A stretch of 64,000 bases of DNA from Propionibacterium australiense. Lineage in GTDB: Bacteria; Actinomycetota; Actinomycetes; Propionibacteriales; Propionibacteriaceae. The notes below the pieces were generated by a model. It was not told the origin of the DNA and did no database searches. It saw only the letters and a list, made by a program, of their open reading frames with translations. Below, one piece after another: positions 17,844-26,500 of the stretch. Every line of letters begins with the position of its first letter. Position 1 is the first letter of the stretch. The translations under genes were made by a program, and so were the position numbers. Where the stretch lies: NCBI RefSeq assembly GCF_003666605.1, contig NZ_RCIV01000001.1:248001-312000 (forward strand), in the 5' to 3' direction.

Positions 17844-18409
17844 CGGTCCTCCTCCGGGGCGCCCTCTGCGCCGGGGCTGGACGCCCCCACCGCGTTGGCC
17901 CGCCGGACGGCGTGCTCCACGGTCTGGTCCGAGCGCACGGCCCACCAGATGAACAGGATCGCCGCACTGGTGATGCACACGTCGGCGATGTTGAACACCG
18001 CGAAGTAGCGCACGGCGATGAAGTCGACGACGGTGCCGCGCATCGGACCGGGTTCACGCAGCAGACGGTCGAGCAGGTTGCCGGCGATGCCGGCCGCGAT
18101 GAGTCCCGCGGCCACGCTGGCGAGCCAGCCCCGGGCCCGCGGGAAGACCCAGACGAGGACGAAGACGAGCGCCACGATCGACAGGCAGCTGAGGCCGACC
18201 GTGAAGGACGTCCCCAGCGAGAAGGCGGCACCGGAGTTGTAGACCAGGTGCAGGCTCAGCCAGCCCGGGATGATCTGACGGTCGTAGACGGACAGCGCGT
18301 GCAGCGCCCACAGCTTCGTCGCCCTGTCGAGGACGAACCCCAGGACCGCGACGGCGATCATGACCGCGCGCGTCGCACTCGGACGCGGGTGCGCGCGGTG
18401 GGACGCCAC
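17840..18409 (-). CDS. lspA: Lipoprotein signal peptidase
   Basis: Membrane aspartyl protease (signal peptidase II) that removes signal peptides from diacylated prolipoproteins. The 189-aa product has four predicted transmembrane segments. The catalytic Asp residues are in GNLLDRLLR and in FNIADVCIT, with the conserved [11 protein letters not shown] segment between helices 1 and 2. A hydrophilic C-terminal tail of about 30 residues follows the last helix. It starts 4 bp after the DksA/TraR stop and overlaps rluD by 4 bp, so all three probably form one transcript. Confidence 0.96.
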   Translation of the reverse strand: MASHRAHPRPSATRAVMIAVAVLGFVLDRATKLWALHALSVYDRQIIPGWLSLHLVYNSGAAFSLGTSFTVGLSCLSIVALVFVLVWVFPRARGWLASVAAGLIAAGIAGNLLDRLLREPGPMRGTVVDFIAVRYFAVFNIADVCITSAAILFIWWAVRSDQTVEHAVRRANAVGASSPGAEGAPEEDR

Positions 18410-18413
18410 CGGT

Positions 18414-18851
18414 TCAGCGCCTCTCCGCGCGCTGCTTGCACGCGACGCACATGGTGGCCTTCGGGAAGACCTCCATGCGCGCCTTGCCGATCGGGTTGCC
18501 GCAGTTCTCGCAGACGCCGAACTCGCCGGCCTCCAGACGACGCAGCGCGGCCTCGTTCTGCTCGAGCAGGGTGCGGGTGTTCGCGTTCATGCTGAGTTCC
18601 TGGTCGCGTTCGAAATTGGTGGAACTGACATCGCCCGGGTCCTTGCCGGACGTGTCGCTGCTCTCACCCATCAGCTGCTCGAGTTCGGCGTCCGAGGTCT
18701 CGACTGCCTTGCGCATGCGTTCGATCTCGGCGATGAGATCCTCGCGCACGTCGATCACTTCTTCCGCGGTCCACGCCTCCTCGCCGTCCAGGACGGGCAG
18801 TGCGGCAGCGATCTGCCGCGCCGCTGCCATGGACAAACCATTAGTCGTCAT
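18414..18851 (-). CDS. DksA/TraR-type zinc finger protein
   Basis: A 145-aa cytosolic protein with a long helical N-terminal half and a C-terminal four-cysteine zinc finger (CENCG ... CVACK). Members of this family bind the RNA polymerase secondary channel in proteobacteria; in actinobacteria their action is less clear. ATG 18851 is chosen, with GGAG upstream at a somewhat long distance. It leads a three-gene unit with lspA and rluD, a conserved actinobacterial arrangement. A terminator for the divIVA-like gene lies just upstream, so its promoter must be in 18852-18900. Confidence 0.9.
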   Translation of the reverse strand: MTTNGLSMAAARQIAAALPVLDGEEAWTAEEVIDVREDLIAEIERMRKAVETSDAELEQLMGESSDTSGKDPGDVSSTNFERDQELSMNANTRTLLEQNEAALRRLEAGEFGVCENCGNPIGKARMEVFPKATMCVACKQRAERR

Positions 18852-18899
18852 CGTTCCAACTTTCTCCAGACGGTGACCAACTCGTAGAGGGACCATACA

Positions 18900-18937
18900 C
18901 CAGCGGCCGATGATGGCGAACCATCATCGGCCGCTGG
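18900..18937 (-). terminator. Hairpin downstream of divIVA-like gene
   Basis: A 17-bp perfect stem (18900-18916 with 18921-18937) capped by the tetraloop CGAA lies 20 bp after the DivIVA stop. It separates that gene from the DksA/TraR operon. Confidence 0.8.
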
Positions 18938-18957
18938 CGCGGTCAGAGACGCGCCGC

Positions 18958-19953
18958 TCAGCCCTCCTGATTGCCCAGGAGCGCGTCGAGGCGGGGGGTC
19001 TGGCCGCCCGCGGAGGGCCTCAGGGACAGGCTCCTGAGGCTTTCGAGGTGACGCTGGATCTGCCCCTCGATGTTGCTGCGGTACTCGGCCTCGAAGCCGC
19101 GCAGCTGGCTCACCGAGGCGGTGAGGTTGTCCCGCTCGGTCTCGAGCGCACTCAGCAGCTCCGTGCGCTTGTTGGCGACCTCGCCGTCCAGGGCGTCGGC
19201 ACGTTGCTGGGCCTCGACGGTGACGCGCCTGGCGTTCTCCTGCGCCTCGGCAGTGACGCGCTCGGCGGTGTTGCGAGCCTCGTAGTCGAGCCTGGCGGCC
19301 TTCTGGGTGGCCTCCTCGACGAGCTGATCGGCCTGGTTCCTGGCGTCGGAGCGGATCCGCTCCGCCTCGCTCTCGGCGCCAGCTTGCAACTCGGCGGCCT
19401 TCCGATTGGCCTCCTCGACGAGCTGATCGGCCTCCCGGGTGCTCATCTCGAGCAGGCGGGCGGCCCACGGGCCGGCCTCCTCAGCAGTGGTGACGACGAT
19501 GTGCTGGGGCTCGCCGTTGACGGCCTGCTGGGCATTCGTCGCTGCGGCGCTCTGGGCCGCCTGCAACTGGGACTGGGCCGCCTGCAGCTGGGACTGGAGC
19601 TCGGCGATCTGGGCGCGCAGCTGCTCGTTCTCTCCGGACAGCTGCGCCGCAGCGGCCGAACCCTGGTCGGTCGACGAGCGCAGGTCGTTCAGCTGGGCGC
19701 GCAGCTGCTCGTTCTCCTGGCCCAGGCTGGCCACCTGGCCGTTGAGCTGGTCGATCTGCTGACCGAGCTTGGCGTTCTCCTCGCTCGAGCCGGCACTCGC
19801 CTTGAGCTTCTCGTTCTCGTTGACCAGATCTGCGTAGCTGATCTCGAGTTCGTCCATGAACTTGTCGACAGAGCTGGCGCGGTAGCCGTCCTCATTGGGC
19901 TTGCGGGCCATGGGGAAACGGATACTGCGAACCTCGTCAAGGGACAGCGTCAT
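18958..19953 (-). CDS. wag31: DivIVA/Wag31-like polar growth protein
   Basis: A 331-aa coiled-coil protein. The N-terminal DivIVA membrane-binding region is recognisable as SLDEVRSIRFPM and GYRASSVDKFMDELE, a diverged version of the usual GYDEDEVDxFLD. Two long coiled-coil regions follow, the first rich in Gln/Leu repeats (around residues 45-130) and the second rich in Ala/Glu (about 170-300). In actinobacteria DivIVA marks curved membrane and recruits the apical wall synthesis machinery. ATG 19953 has GGAG nine bases upstream. A terminator-like hairpin precedes it, so it seems transcribed apart from yggT-sepF. Confidence 0.88.
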   Translation of the reverse strand: MTLSLDEVRSIRFPMARKPNEDGYRASSVDKFMDELEISYADLVNENEKLKASAGSSEENAKLGQQIDQLNGQVASLGQENEQLRAQLNDLRSSTDQGSAAAAQLSGENEQLRAQIAELQSQLQAAQSQLQAAQSAAATNAQQAVNGEPQHIVVTTAEEAGPWAARLLEMSTREADQLVEEANRKAAELQAGAESEAERIRSDARNQADQLVEEATQKAARLDYEARNTAERVTAEAQENARRVTVEAQQRADALDGEVANKRTELLSALETERDNLTASVSQLRGFEAEYRSNIEGQIQRHLESLRSLSLRPSAGGQTPRLDALLGNQEG

Positions 19954-20059
19954 TTTGTGCGCTCCAAACCTCGATGCATTGATTCCAAATCCTGCCCGCA
20001 ACTGCGGGGACAGCCCCGAGGCTACCCTGCTTGTCCCAAACAGGTGCAGCCGGCGGCTC

Positions 20060-20080
20060 AAAACTCAACTTCGGGTTGAG
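20060..20080 (-). terminator. Rho-independent terminator after yggT
   Basis: On the minus strand CTCAAC, loop CCGAA, GTTGAG is followed directly by TTTT. It lies 5 bp after the yggT stop and marks the end of the ftsZ-pgeF-sepF-yggT segment. Confidence 0.75.
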
Positions 20081-20084
20081 ACTC

Positions 20085-20372
20085 TCAGACGAGCAACCAG
20101 ACCATTCTCCTGAGCACCACGAGGGCGAGGAAGACGACCATGAAGGCGACGTCCAGTCCGACGGTCCCGATCCTGATCGGCTTGATGTAGCGCCGCACGA
20201 ACGTGATCGGAGGATCGGTGAGCGTGTAAATCGCCTCGAACGCGGCGGCCGCCGCGCCCTTGGGCCGGAAGTCCGGGACGAGCAGCGGGATCCAGCTGAT
20301 GATCATCCGCGCGATGAGCACCCAGATGTACAGGGTGCACAGCAGCGAGAGGACACGGGCGAGCAGTAGCAC
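20085..20372 (-). CDS. YggT family membrane protein
   Basis: A 95-aa membrane protein with two hydrophobic segments (about residues 2-25 and 70-92) flanking the YggT signature PITFVRRYIKPIRIGTVGLD. YggT-family proteins next to sepF and ftsZ are conserved across Gram-positive bacteria and are thought to support septum or membrane organisation, without a known biochemical activity. It starts 6 bp after sepF and is the last gene of the division cluster before a terminator. Confidence 0.92.
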   Translation of the reverse strand: MLLLARVLSLLCTLYIWVLIARMIISWIPLLVPDFRPKGAAAAAFEAIYTLTDPPITFVRRYIKPIRIGTVGLDVAFMVVFLALVVLRRMVWLLV

Positions 20373-20378
20373 GGGACC

Positions 20379-20912
20379 TCAGCTCTGGTTGAAGAAACTG
20401 GGGCTGGCCAGGCGCTGCTTGTCCTCGGCCGTGACGTGGACGTTGCGCGGGCTGAGCAGGAAGACCTTGCTGGTGACGCGTTCGATGGACCCGCGCAGAC
20501 CGAAGATGAGCCCGGCGGCGAAGTCGACCAGTCTCTTGGCGTCCGCGTCGTCCATGTCGGTGAGGTTCATGATGACAGGGGTGCCCTCACGGAAACTCTC
20601 GCCGATGGTGCGCGCCTCGTTGTAGGTGCGGGGACGGACCGAGATGATGCGCGCCAGGTCGGCCGGCTGCGACTCCTCCGCCTCGTCCTCGATGTCGTGG
20701 GGCACATGGCGCTCGTGCGAGCCCGAGGAGGCGCTCTGCTTGGCACGACGCTCCGGCAGGCGGGTGACGGTGGAGACCTGGACGGACTCCTCGGCCGCAG
20801 GGTCGGTGTAGACCGAGTCGGTGTACTCGCCACGCTCGGCGCGGTCCTCATCGAAACGGTCATCACTGACGAGACCCAGCCACACTGCGGCCTTCCTCAT
20901 CGCTCCCGGCAT
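20379..20912 (-). CDS. sepF: Cell division protein SepF
   Basis: A 177-aa FtsZ-anchoring protein. SepF binds FtsZ and the membrane, replacing the missing FtsA in actinobacteria. The N-terminal amphipathic segment ([15 protein letters not shown]) is the membrane anchor, a disordered linker follows, and the globular domain starts near residue 95 with [18 protein letters not shown] and contains [19 protein letters not shown] and [22 protein letters not shown] 20912 is preferred over ATG 20900 because of its strong GAGGGGGA ribosome site. It lies between pgeF and yggT. Confidence 0.96.
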   Translation of the reverse strand: MPGAMRKAAVWLGLVSDDRFDEDRAERGEYTDSVYTDPAAEESVQVSTVTRLPERRAKQSASSGSHERHVPHDIEDEAEESQPADLARIISVRPRTYNEARTIGESFREGTPVIMNLTDMDDADAKRLVDFAAGLIFGLRGSIERVTSKVFLLSPRNVHVTAEDKQRLASPSFFNQS

Positions 20913-20975
20913 GCCGTCCCCCTCTGATCAGCCGCGGTTGTCCATGAATGACACGACTGGAATTAGGGTACCTTC

Positions 20976-21776
20976 TCAGCCCCTGCCTTCGGAACGACCG
21001 CCTCGCCCGGCGCGCCAGATGAGGCCGATCTGTCGGCCGGTGACGCCGTGGTCCCGGCGGTGGCTGAACAGCTGCGGCGTCGTGCGGGTGCACGGGTCGT
21101 GGTGCTCGACGCTGACACCGTCGCGCTCCAGCACGGCGTGCGCGCCGGCCCCCAGGTCGAGAGCGGGGGTGCCCCAGCTCGTCGTGGCCTCGAGTTCGGG
21201 GATGATCGCGCAGGAGGCGGCCTGCAGCTGCTCCGGCACCTCGTAGCAGTCGCCGCAGATGTGCGGCCCCACCCACGCATGGATCCTCGTGGCACCGAGT
21301 TCGCGCATCGTGGCGACGGTGGCCGTCAGGACGCCGGCCAGCAGGCCCTGCCGGCCGGCGTGGGCGGCGCCGATGACGCCCGCCTCGGTGTCGGCGAGCA
21401 GGACCGGCACGCAGTCGGCCACCCGGATGGCCAGCGGCGCACCGGGCAGGTTCGTGACGAGGGCGTCGGCCTTCTCCAGCGGGCGCTGTCCCGGGACGCT
21501 CTCCCCCAGCCAGTCGTCGGGGCCGGGCAGGTCACCGCTGGTGATGGTCCTGACGGTGGCACCGTGCACCTGGTGGACGACGCTGATCGGCGGCAGGGCG
21601 AGCCTGGTGCGCAGGGCCGCCATGTTGGCGCGCAGCGCCCCCTGGTCGTCCTCGCGCGTGCGCCCGAGGTTCAGTGACGCGAAGGCGCCTACGGAGGCCC
21701 CTCCCTCACGGTCGGTGAAGGCCACGTCGACGTCGCCGTCCGCAGCGCAGGCCGGCTCGCTGAGGAAGGCGAACAT
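20976..21776 (-). CDS. pgeF: Peptidoglycan editing factor / laccase-domain protein
   Basis: YfiH/PgeF family, 266 aa. Conserved metal-site residues are seen in VVHQVHGATV, VADCVPVLLAD (Cys) and GAAHAGRQGLLAGV (His). In E. coli PgeF keeps L-Ser out of peptidoglycan precursors; related enzymes show polyphenol oxidase or purine nucleoside phosphorylase activity in vitro. Location between ftsZ (7 bp upstream) and sepF is typical for actinobacteria and supports a wall-quality role. ATG 21776 is used. Confidence 0.93.
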   Translation of the reverse strand: MFAFLSEPACAADGDVDVAFTDREGGASVGAFASLNLGRTREDDQGALRANMAALRTRLALPPISVVHQVHGATVRTITSGDLPGPDDWLGESVPGQRPLEKADALVTNLPGAPLAIRVADCVPVLLADTEAGVIGAAHAGRQGLLAGVLTATVATMRELGATRIHAWVGPHICGDCYEVPEQLQAASCAIIPELEATTSWGTPALDLGAGAHAVLERDGVSVEHHDPCTRTTPQLFSHRRDHGVTGRQIGLIWRAGRGGRSEGRG

Positions 21777-21783
21777 CGCGGTC

Positions 21784-22977
21784 TCACTTCATGAAGTCGG
21801 GGATGTCCAGGTCGTCGTCATCGGCGGGCAGGGTGGTCTGCTCCGATCCGACCCCGGTGCGCCGGGTCGGTTCCTCCTCGGTCTCCGCGGGACCCTGCGA
21901 CACGAACGAGGTCCGTCCGGTCGAACGCGGCGGCTCGGGACGGGGCTGGGCCGGGCGCTGCTCGACGGGACGAGGCTGCGGGCGTTCCACCGTGGCGGGC
22001 CGCCGGACCGGGACCGGCTGCGAGCTCTGGTCGCTGTCGAAACCGGCGGCGATGACGGTGACGCGCACCTCGTCGCCGAGGGCGTCGTCGATGACGGTGC
22101 CGAAGATGATGTTGGCGTCCTCGGCGGCGGCCTCCTCGATGAGATCGGCGGCCTCGGAGACCTCGAACAGGCCGAGGTCGGAGCCGCCGGCGATCGACAG
22201 GAGGACGCCCTTGGCGCCGTCGATGGTGGCCTCGAGGAGCGGGCTGTTGATGGCCTGCTCGGCGGCGGTGCGGGCACGATCCTCGCCGCGGGCCGAGCCG
22301 ATGCCCATGAGCGCGGAACCGGCGTCCTTCATGACCGACTTCACGTCGGCGAAGTCGAGGTTGATGAGGCCCGGCGTGGTGATGAGATCGGTGATGCCCG
22401 AGACGCCCTGCATGAGCACCTGGTCGGCCTGCTTGAAGGAGTCGAGGATCGACATCTGCCGGTCGGTCATCTCGAGCAGCTTCTCGTTGGGGATGACGAT
22501 GAGCGTGTCGACTTCCTCGGACAGGCTCCCGATGCCCTCGTCGGCCTGCCGGGCGCGGCGTTTGCCCTCGAAGCGGAACGGGCGGGTGACGACGCCGATG
22601 GTCAGGGCCCCCAGTGAGCGGGCGATCTTCGCGACGACGGGGGCGCCGCCGGTGCCCGTACCGCCCCCCTCGCCTGCGGTGACGAAGACCATGTCAGCAC
22701 CCTTGAGGGTCTCCTCGATCTCGTCGGCGTGGTCCTCGGCGGCCTGCCGACCGGTCTCGGGATTGGCTCCCGCGCCCAGCCCACGGGTGAGTTCGCGGCC
22801 GATGTCGAGCTTGACGTCGGCGTCGCTCATGAGCAGTGCCTGCGCATCGGTGTTGACGGCGATGAACTCGACGCCCTTGAGACCGTCCTCGATCATGCGG
22901 TTGACGGCGTTGACACCGCCACCACCGACGCCCACAACCTTGATGACCGCCAGGTAGTTCTGGGACGCAGTTGCCAC
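21784..22977 (-). CDS. ftsZ: Cell division GTPase FtsZ
   Basis: Tubulin-like GTPase forming the Z ring. The 397-aa product has [21 protein letters not shown], the tubulin signature [14 protein letters not shown], and [11 protein letters not shown] in the T7 loop. A Pro/Arg/Gln-rich linker (from about residue 320) ends in the conserved C-terminal peptide [11 protein letters not shown] that binds SepF. GTG 22977 fits both the family start ([15 protein letters not shown]) and GGA/GAGG spacing; a long upstream extension in frame is not coding. The 274-bp gap to ftsQ holds a candidate promoter, so FtsZ is probably expressed both from the cluster and separately. Confidence 0.98.
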   Translation of the reverse strand: MATASQNYLAVIKVVGVGGGGVNAVNRMIEDGLKGVEFIAVNTDAQALLMSDADVKLDIGRELTRGLGAGANPETGRQAAEDHADEIEETLKGADMVFVTAGEGGGTGTGGAPVVAKIARSLGALTIGVVTRPFRFEGKRRARQADEGIGSLSEEVDTLIVIPNEKLLEMTDRQMSILDSFKQADQVLMQGVSGITDLITTPGLINLDFADVKSVMKDAGSALMGIGSARGEDRARTAAEQAINSPLLEATIDGAKGVLLSIAGGSDLGLFEVSEAADLIEEAAAEDANIIFGTVIDDALGDEVRVTVIAAGFDSDQSSQPVPVRRPATVERPQPRPVEQRPAQPRPEPPRSTGRTSFVSQGPAETEEEPTRRTGVGSEQTTLPADDDDLDIPDFMK

Positions 22978-23080
22978 GGGAGTCCGCCTCATTCCTCGGG
23001 AGCCGGCCGGGACCGCCCCCACCAATACTGACATGCTGAATCGGATGCGTCCTGGCAGTGGTCCGCCAAGACTGATGCTC

Positions 23081-23110
23081 AGGCTATGGAAGGCAACGGG
23101 CTGAGTCCAA
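23081..23110 (-). promoter_or_regulatory. Candidate ftsZ promoter
   Basis: In the ftsQ-ftsZ gap the minus strand has TTGGAC (23110-23105), an 18-base spacer and TAGCCT (23086-23081). Transcription would begin near 23074, about 97 bases before ftsZ. Dedicated ftsZ promoters in this gap are well known in actinobacteria. Confidence 0.4.
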
Positions 23111-23251
23111 CAGCCTCGGCGTGTTCGGCCCAGAATCTCAACCTGTGGTCGAGACATTGCGGGCCGGGCCCGCCGGGTGCCGTGCCCCGGTGACGAATGG
23201 CCGAGAACCGGCCCGCCCGGAGCACTGCCCCGTGGCCAGCGGTCCGGGGGT

Positions 23252-23971
23252 TCAGGAGACGGCGGGCCTGGAGGGAGCCGAGACGTCATAGGTCGTGTAG
23301 TCCCCGCCCTGGGCGAGCAGGGCCTCGATGACCGAGGCCTTCTCGCCGGACTGCTCGGCGCTGCCCCAGAAGATGGTGGTGCGGTCGTCGTCGATCCGGA
23401 AACTGATGGAGTCCATGGAGCCCGCTTCGATCGCGGTGAGCCGGTCGCGCATGTCCTGAGGCAGGGCGTTCGTCGCGGTGGCGACGTCGGCACGCAGGTC
23501 CTGGTCGTCGGCGTCGGCGAGCGTGGCGAGGGGCGCGGCGGCACGCTCGGTGCTCGTGACGAAGACGACGCCTTCCGCGTCCACCTGCCCGTAGCCGGGG
23601 TCCTGCGCGATCTGGTAGACGGCGGTGCGTTCGGTGATCTCGATCCGCACGGTACGCGGCCAGGCTCGCACCAGTCTCGCGTCGGCGACGGTCGTCAGCT
23701 GCTCGACACGCCCGGTGACCGCGCCTGCGTCGACGCGGGCGAGCGGGGTGCCGGTGGGAACTGCCGCTGCGGCCACCACGTCGTCTGGCGACGTCAGCGC
23801 CGTCCCGGTGACCTCCACGTCGTCGACCACGAGCAGCGGGGAGAAGCCGACGAGCCAGACGAGCCCGGCCAGCACGAGTGCGATGAGCGCACCGAGGGTG
23901 ATCCTCCGGTTGCGTCTGCGGGCCCTGGCCTGCTGCCGTACCCGCAGTGCCTGGTCCAGGTCGGAACTCAT
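23252..23971 (-). CDS. ftsQ: Cell division protein FtsQ
   Basis: A 239-aa bitopic membrane protein of the divisome. A basic cytoplasmic N-terminus ([12 protein letters not shown]) precedes the single membrane helix (about residues 25-45). The extracytoplasmic POTRA domain starts at [12 protein letters not shown], and the FtsQ domain contains [12 protein letters not shown]. It links late septal proteins FtsB/FtsL. The start overlaps the murC stop as ATGA, showing tight coupling. A gap of 274 bp separates it from ftsZ. Confidence 0.95.
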   Translation of the reverse strand: MSSDLDQALRVRQQARARRRNRRITLGALIALVLAGLVWLVGFSPLLVVDDVEVTGTALTSPDDVVAAAAVPTGTPLARVDAGAVTGRVEQLTTVADARLVRAWPRTVRIEITERTAVYQIAQDPGYGQVDAEGVVFVTSTERAAAPLATLADADDQDLRADVATATNALPQDMRDRLTAIEAGSMDSISFRIDDDRTTIFWGSAEQSGEKASVIEALLAQGGDYTTYDVSAPSRPAVS

Positions 23972-25401
23972 GCCGGATGCGCCTCGAGCCGGTCGAGCAG
24001 GGCGGGGCCGACCCGGGTGATGTCGCCGGCCCCGATCGTCATGACGAGATCACCGCCGCGCACCAGGGAGGCCAGCTCGCCGGGAAGGGCGGTCTTGTCC
24101 TGGACGTAGCGCACGTGCGCACCGGCGGCCCTCGCCGCGTCGGCGACGAGTTCCCCGGTGACGCCCGGAATGGGTTCCTCGCGGGCCGGGTAGACGTCGG
24201 TGAGGACGACCAGGTCCGCCTGGGCTAGCACCTGACCGAACGCGTTCGCGAAGTCACGTGTCCGGCTGAACAGGTGGGGCTGGAAGCAGGCCACCAGCCG
24301 CCCCTGGCCGGCCACCCGGCGGCCCGCGGAGAGGGTGGCGGCGATCTCGGTGGGGTGGTGGGCGTAGTCGTCGACGACGGTGACCGTGCCGTCATCGCGT
24401 TCGGCGGTGCCGAGCAGCTGGAACCGGCGGTGGGTGCCGGCGAACGACGCCGCGCCGGCCAGCAGCGCGTCATCGGCGAGGCCCAGCAGCCGCCCGACGG
24501 CGAAGGCCGCCGCGGCGTTCCAGAGACTGTGCCGGCCCGGCACCGACAGGTCGAGGGCGTGTTCCCGGCCGTCGAGGCTCAGCCGCGCGTGGCTGGTCAT
24601 ACCGCGGAACCGGATGTCCGTCAGACGCACGTCGGCATCGGGGGCCTCGCCGTAGGTGAGGATGCGGGCGGTCGTCGAGGGCTCGCGGCGCAGCTGCTCG
24701 GTCAGGGCCCGCGCACCCGGATCGTCGGCGTTGATGACGATCTGCCCGACCGGCCCCGCGGTGGCGAAACGGGCGAAGCCGGCCGCGTAGTTCTCCGGAT
24801 CGCCCCAGTTGTCCAGGTGGTCGGCCTCGATGTTGGTGATGACGGCGATGTTCGTCGGGTACTGCCAGAAGGAGCCGTCCGACTCGTCGGCCTCGACGAT
24901 GAAGCAGTCGCCGTGACCGATGTGGGCCGACCGTCCCGTCGTGGCCAACGGGGAACCGATGACGTAGCTGGGATCGGTCCCGGCTGCCGAGATCATGGTG
25001 GCGATCATCGCGCTGGTCGTCGTCTTGCCGTGCGTACCGGCCACCGAGATGGTGCGATGGCCGAGCATGAGCGCGGCCAGCGCCGTGCTGCGGTGCCAGA
25101 TGCGCAGCCCGGCCCGGCGGGCGGCGACGAGCTCGGGGTTGTCGGGCCTGATGGCGCTCGAGACGACGACGGTGCTGACGCCGTCGAGCTGGGCCGGATC
25201 GTGGCCGACATGGGCGGGGATGCCCATCGCCGCCAGCTGCCTCAGGGTCGGCGAGTCGCTCTGGTCGCAGCCGCTGACCGGGATGCCCAGTTCGTGGTAG
25301 CCGACGGCGATGCCGCTCATGCCGGTACCGCCCATGGCGATGAAGTGGAGAGCGCCCAGCTGCTCGGGGGCGAGGAGTTCGACTGGTTCACGCAGCGCCA
25401 C
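23968..25401 (-). CDS. murC: UDP-N-acetylmuramate--L-alanine ligase
   Basis: Adds the first amino acid (L-Ala) to UDP-MurNAc using ATP. The 477-aa Mur ligase has the N-terminal Rossmann motif FIAMGGTGMSGIA, the ATP-binding SVAGTHGKTTTSAMI, the central EADESDGSF and NIEADHLDNW, and the C-terminal DDYAHHPTEI with FQPHLFSRT. It overlaps murG by 14 bp and ftsQ by 4 bp, so the three are cotranslated. Confidence 0.98.
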   Translation of the reverse strand: MALREPVELLAPEQLGALHFIAMGGTGMSGIAVGYHELGIPVSGCDQSDSPTLRQLAAMGIPAHVGHDPAQLDGVSTVVVSSAIRPDNPELVAARRAGLRIWHRSTALAALMLGHRTISVAGTHGKTTTSAMIATMISAAGTDPSYVIGSPLATTGRSAHIGHGDCFIVEADESDGSFWQYPTNIAVITNIEADHLDNWGDPENYAAGFARFATAGPVGQIVINADDPGARALTEQLRREPSTTARILTYGEAPDADVRLTDIRFRGMTSHARLSLDGREHALDLSVPGRHSLWNAAAAFAVGRLLGLADDALLAGAASFAGTHRRFQLLGTAERDDGTVTVVDDYAHHPTEIAATLSAGRRVAGQGRLVACFQPHLFSRTRDFANAFGQVLAQADLVVLTDVYPAREEPIPGVTGELVADAARAAGAHVRYVQDKTALPGELASLVRGGDLVMTIGAGDITRVGPALLDRLEAHPA

Positions 25402-26500
25402 GGCCGGCCTCCTCGAGAATGGTCTCGGCGACCCGGCGGGCGGCGCCGGGCGGCATGACGGCCTGAGCGGCGGCGCCCATCCGCTCCAGCCGTGCAGGGT
25501 CCTTCACGAGCGGCACGAGATCGCCGACCAGCCGGTCACTGTCGAGTTCGGCATCGGGCACGAGGAGGGCCGCCCCGGCGTCGACGAGTGGCCTCGCGTT
25601 GCGCGCCTGCTCCCCGTTGCCGATCGGCAGCGGCACCATGAGCGTGGGCAGGCCCACGGTGGCCGTCTCGACGACGGTGCCCGCGCCGGAGCGGGCCAGC
25701 ATGAAATCGGCCGCGGCGTAGGCATTGTCCATGTCGTCGACGTAGGCCAGCGGATGGTATCCGGCGCCGGTCGACTCGTCGATGACGGTCTGGTCGTCGT
25801 GGAAGTTCTTCATGCCGAGCACGTGCAGTACCTGGATGCCGGCGGCCAGCAGCTCGTCCCGTGCGCCGGCGACGGCGTTGTTGATCGAGCGGGCCCCGGA
25901 GGACCCGCCCGAGACGAGCAGGACCGGAAGATCGTCCCGCAGGCCGTAGCGGGCGCGCGCGGCGGCGCGGCGGGCGGCCCTGCCCTGCTCGGCCAGCTCG
26001 GTGATGGCGGTGCGCACCGGCAGACCCACCTGCCGGGCACCTGGCAGCGGGGTGCCGGGGAAGGAGGTCAGTACCGCTGCCGCGAAGCGGGCGGCGACCC
26101 GGTTGGCGAGTCCGGGCAGGGCGTTCTGCTCATGGATGACCACCGGAACGTGCCTGCGGCGGGCCGCCAGGTAGGCGGGCATCGAGACGTAACCGCCGAA
26201 GCCGGCGAGCACGTCGGCATGCGCGTCGTCGAGGATCCTGCCGGCCTGCCGGACCGCCTCGCGCAGCCGGAAGGGCACCTTGAACAGCTCGCCGGTGATC
26301 CTGCGGGGCATGGGCACCGGCGGGATGAGCCGCAGCTCGAGCCCGGCCTCGGGGATGACGCGGGTTTCGAGACCCTTGGGCGTGCCGATGCACAGCACCG
26401 AGCCCTGCGGGTCGAGTTCTGTCAGCTGTTCGGCAGTGGCGATGAGCGGCGAGGTGTGACCGGCCGTCCCTCCCCCTGCCAGCACGACATTGACCATCAT
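25388..26500 (-). CDS. murG: Lipid II synthase MurG (GlcNAc transferase)
   Basis: Peripheral membrane glycosyltransferase that converts lipid I to lipid II with UDP-GlcNAc. The 370-aa product has the glycine loop VVLAGGGTAGHTSPLIA, a second one at LLVSGGSSGARSIN, and the UDP-GlcNAc-binding ARSGAGTVVETATVGLPTLMVP. ATG 26500 overlaps the ftsW stop (ATGA); a second ATG follows directly. A much longer open frame extending upstream is antisense-like sequence inside ftsW and was discarded. Confidence 0.97.
   Translation of the reverse strand: MMVNVVLAGGGTAGHTSPLIATAEQLTELDPQGSVLCIGTPKGLETRVIPEAGLELRLIPPVPMPRRITGELFKVPFRLREAVRQAGRILDDAHADVLAGFGGYVSMPAYLAARRRHVPVVIHEQNALPGLANRVAARFAAAVLTSFPGTPLPGARQVGLPVRTAITELAEQGRAARRAAARARYGLRDDLPVLLVSGGSSGARSINNAVAGARDELLAAGIQVLHVLGMKNFHDDQTVIDESTGAGYHPLAYVDDMDNAYAAADFMLARSGAGTVVETATVGLPTLMVPLPIGNGEQARNARPLVDAGAALLVPDAELDSDRLVGDLVPLVKDPARLERMGAAAQAVMPPGAARRVAETILEEAGRGAA

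Noticed and set aside
22978-23544. In-frame upstream extension of ftsZ over the ftsQ gap
   Set aside because: The FtsZ family start is at GTG 22977 with a ribosome site; the extension reads as Pro/Arg/Ser-rich noncoding sequence and overlaps ftsQ.
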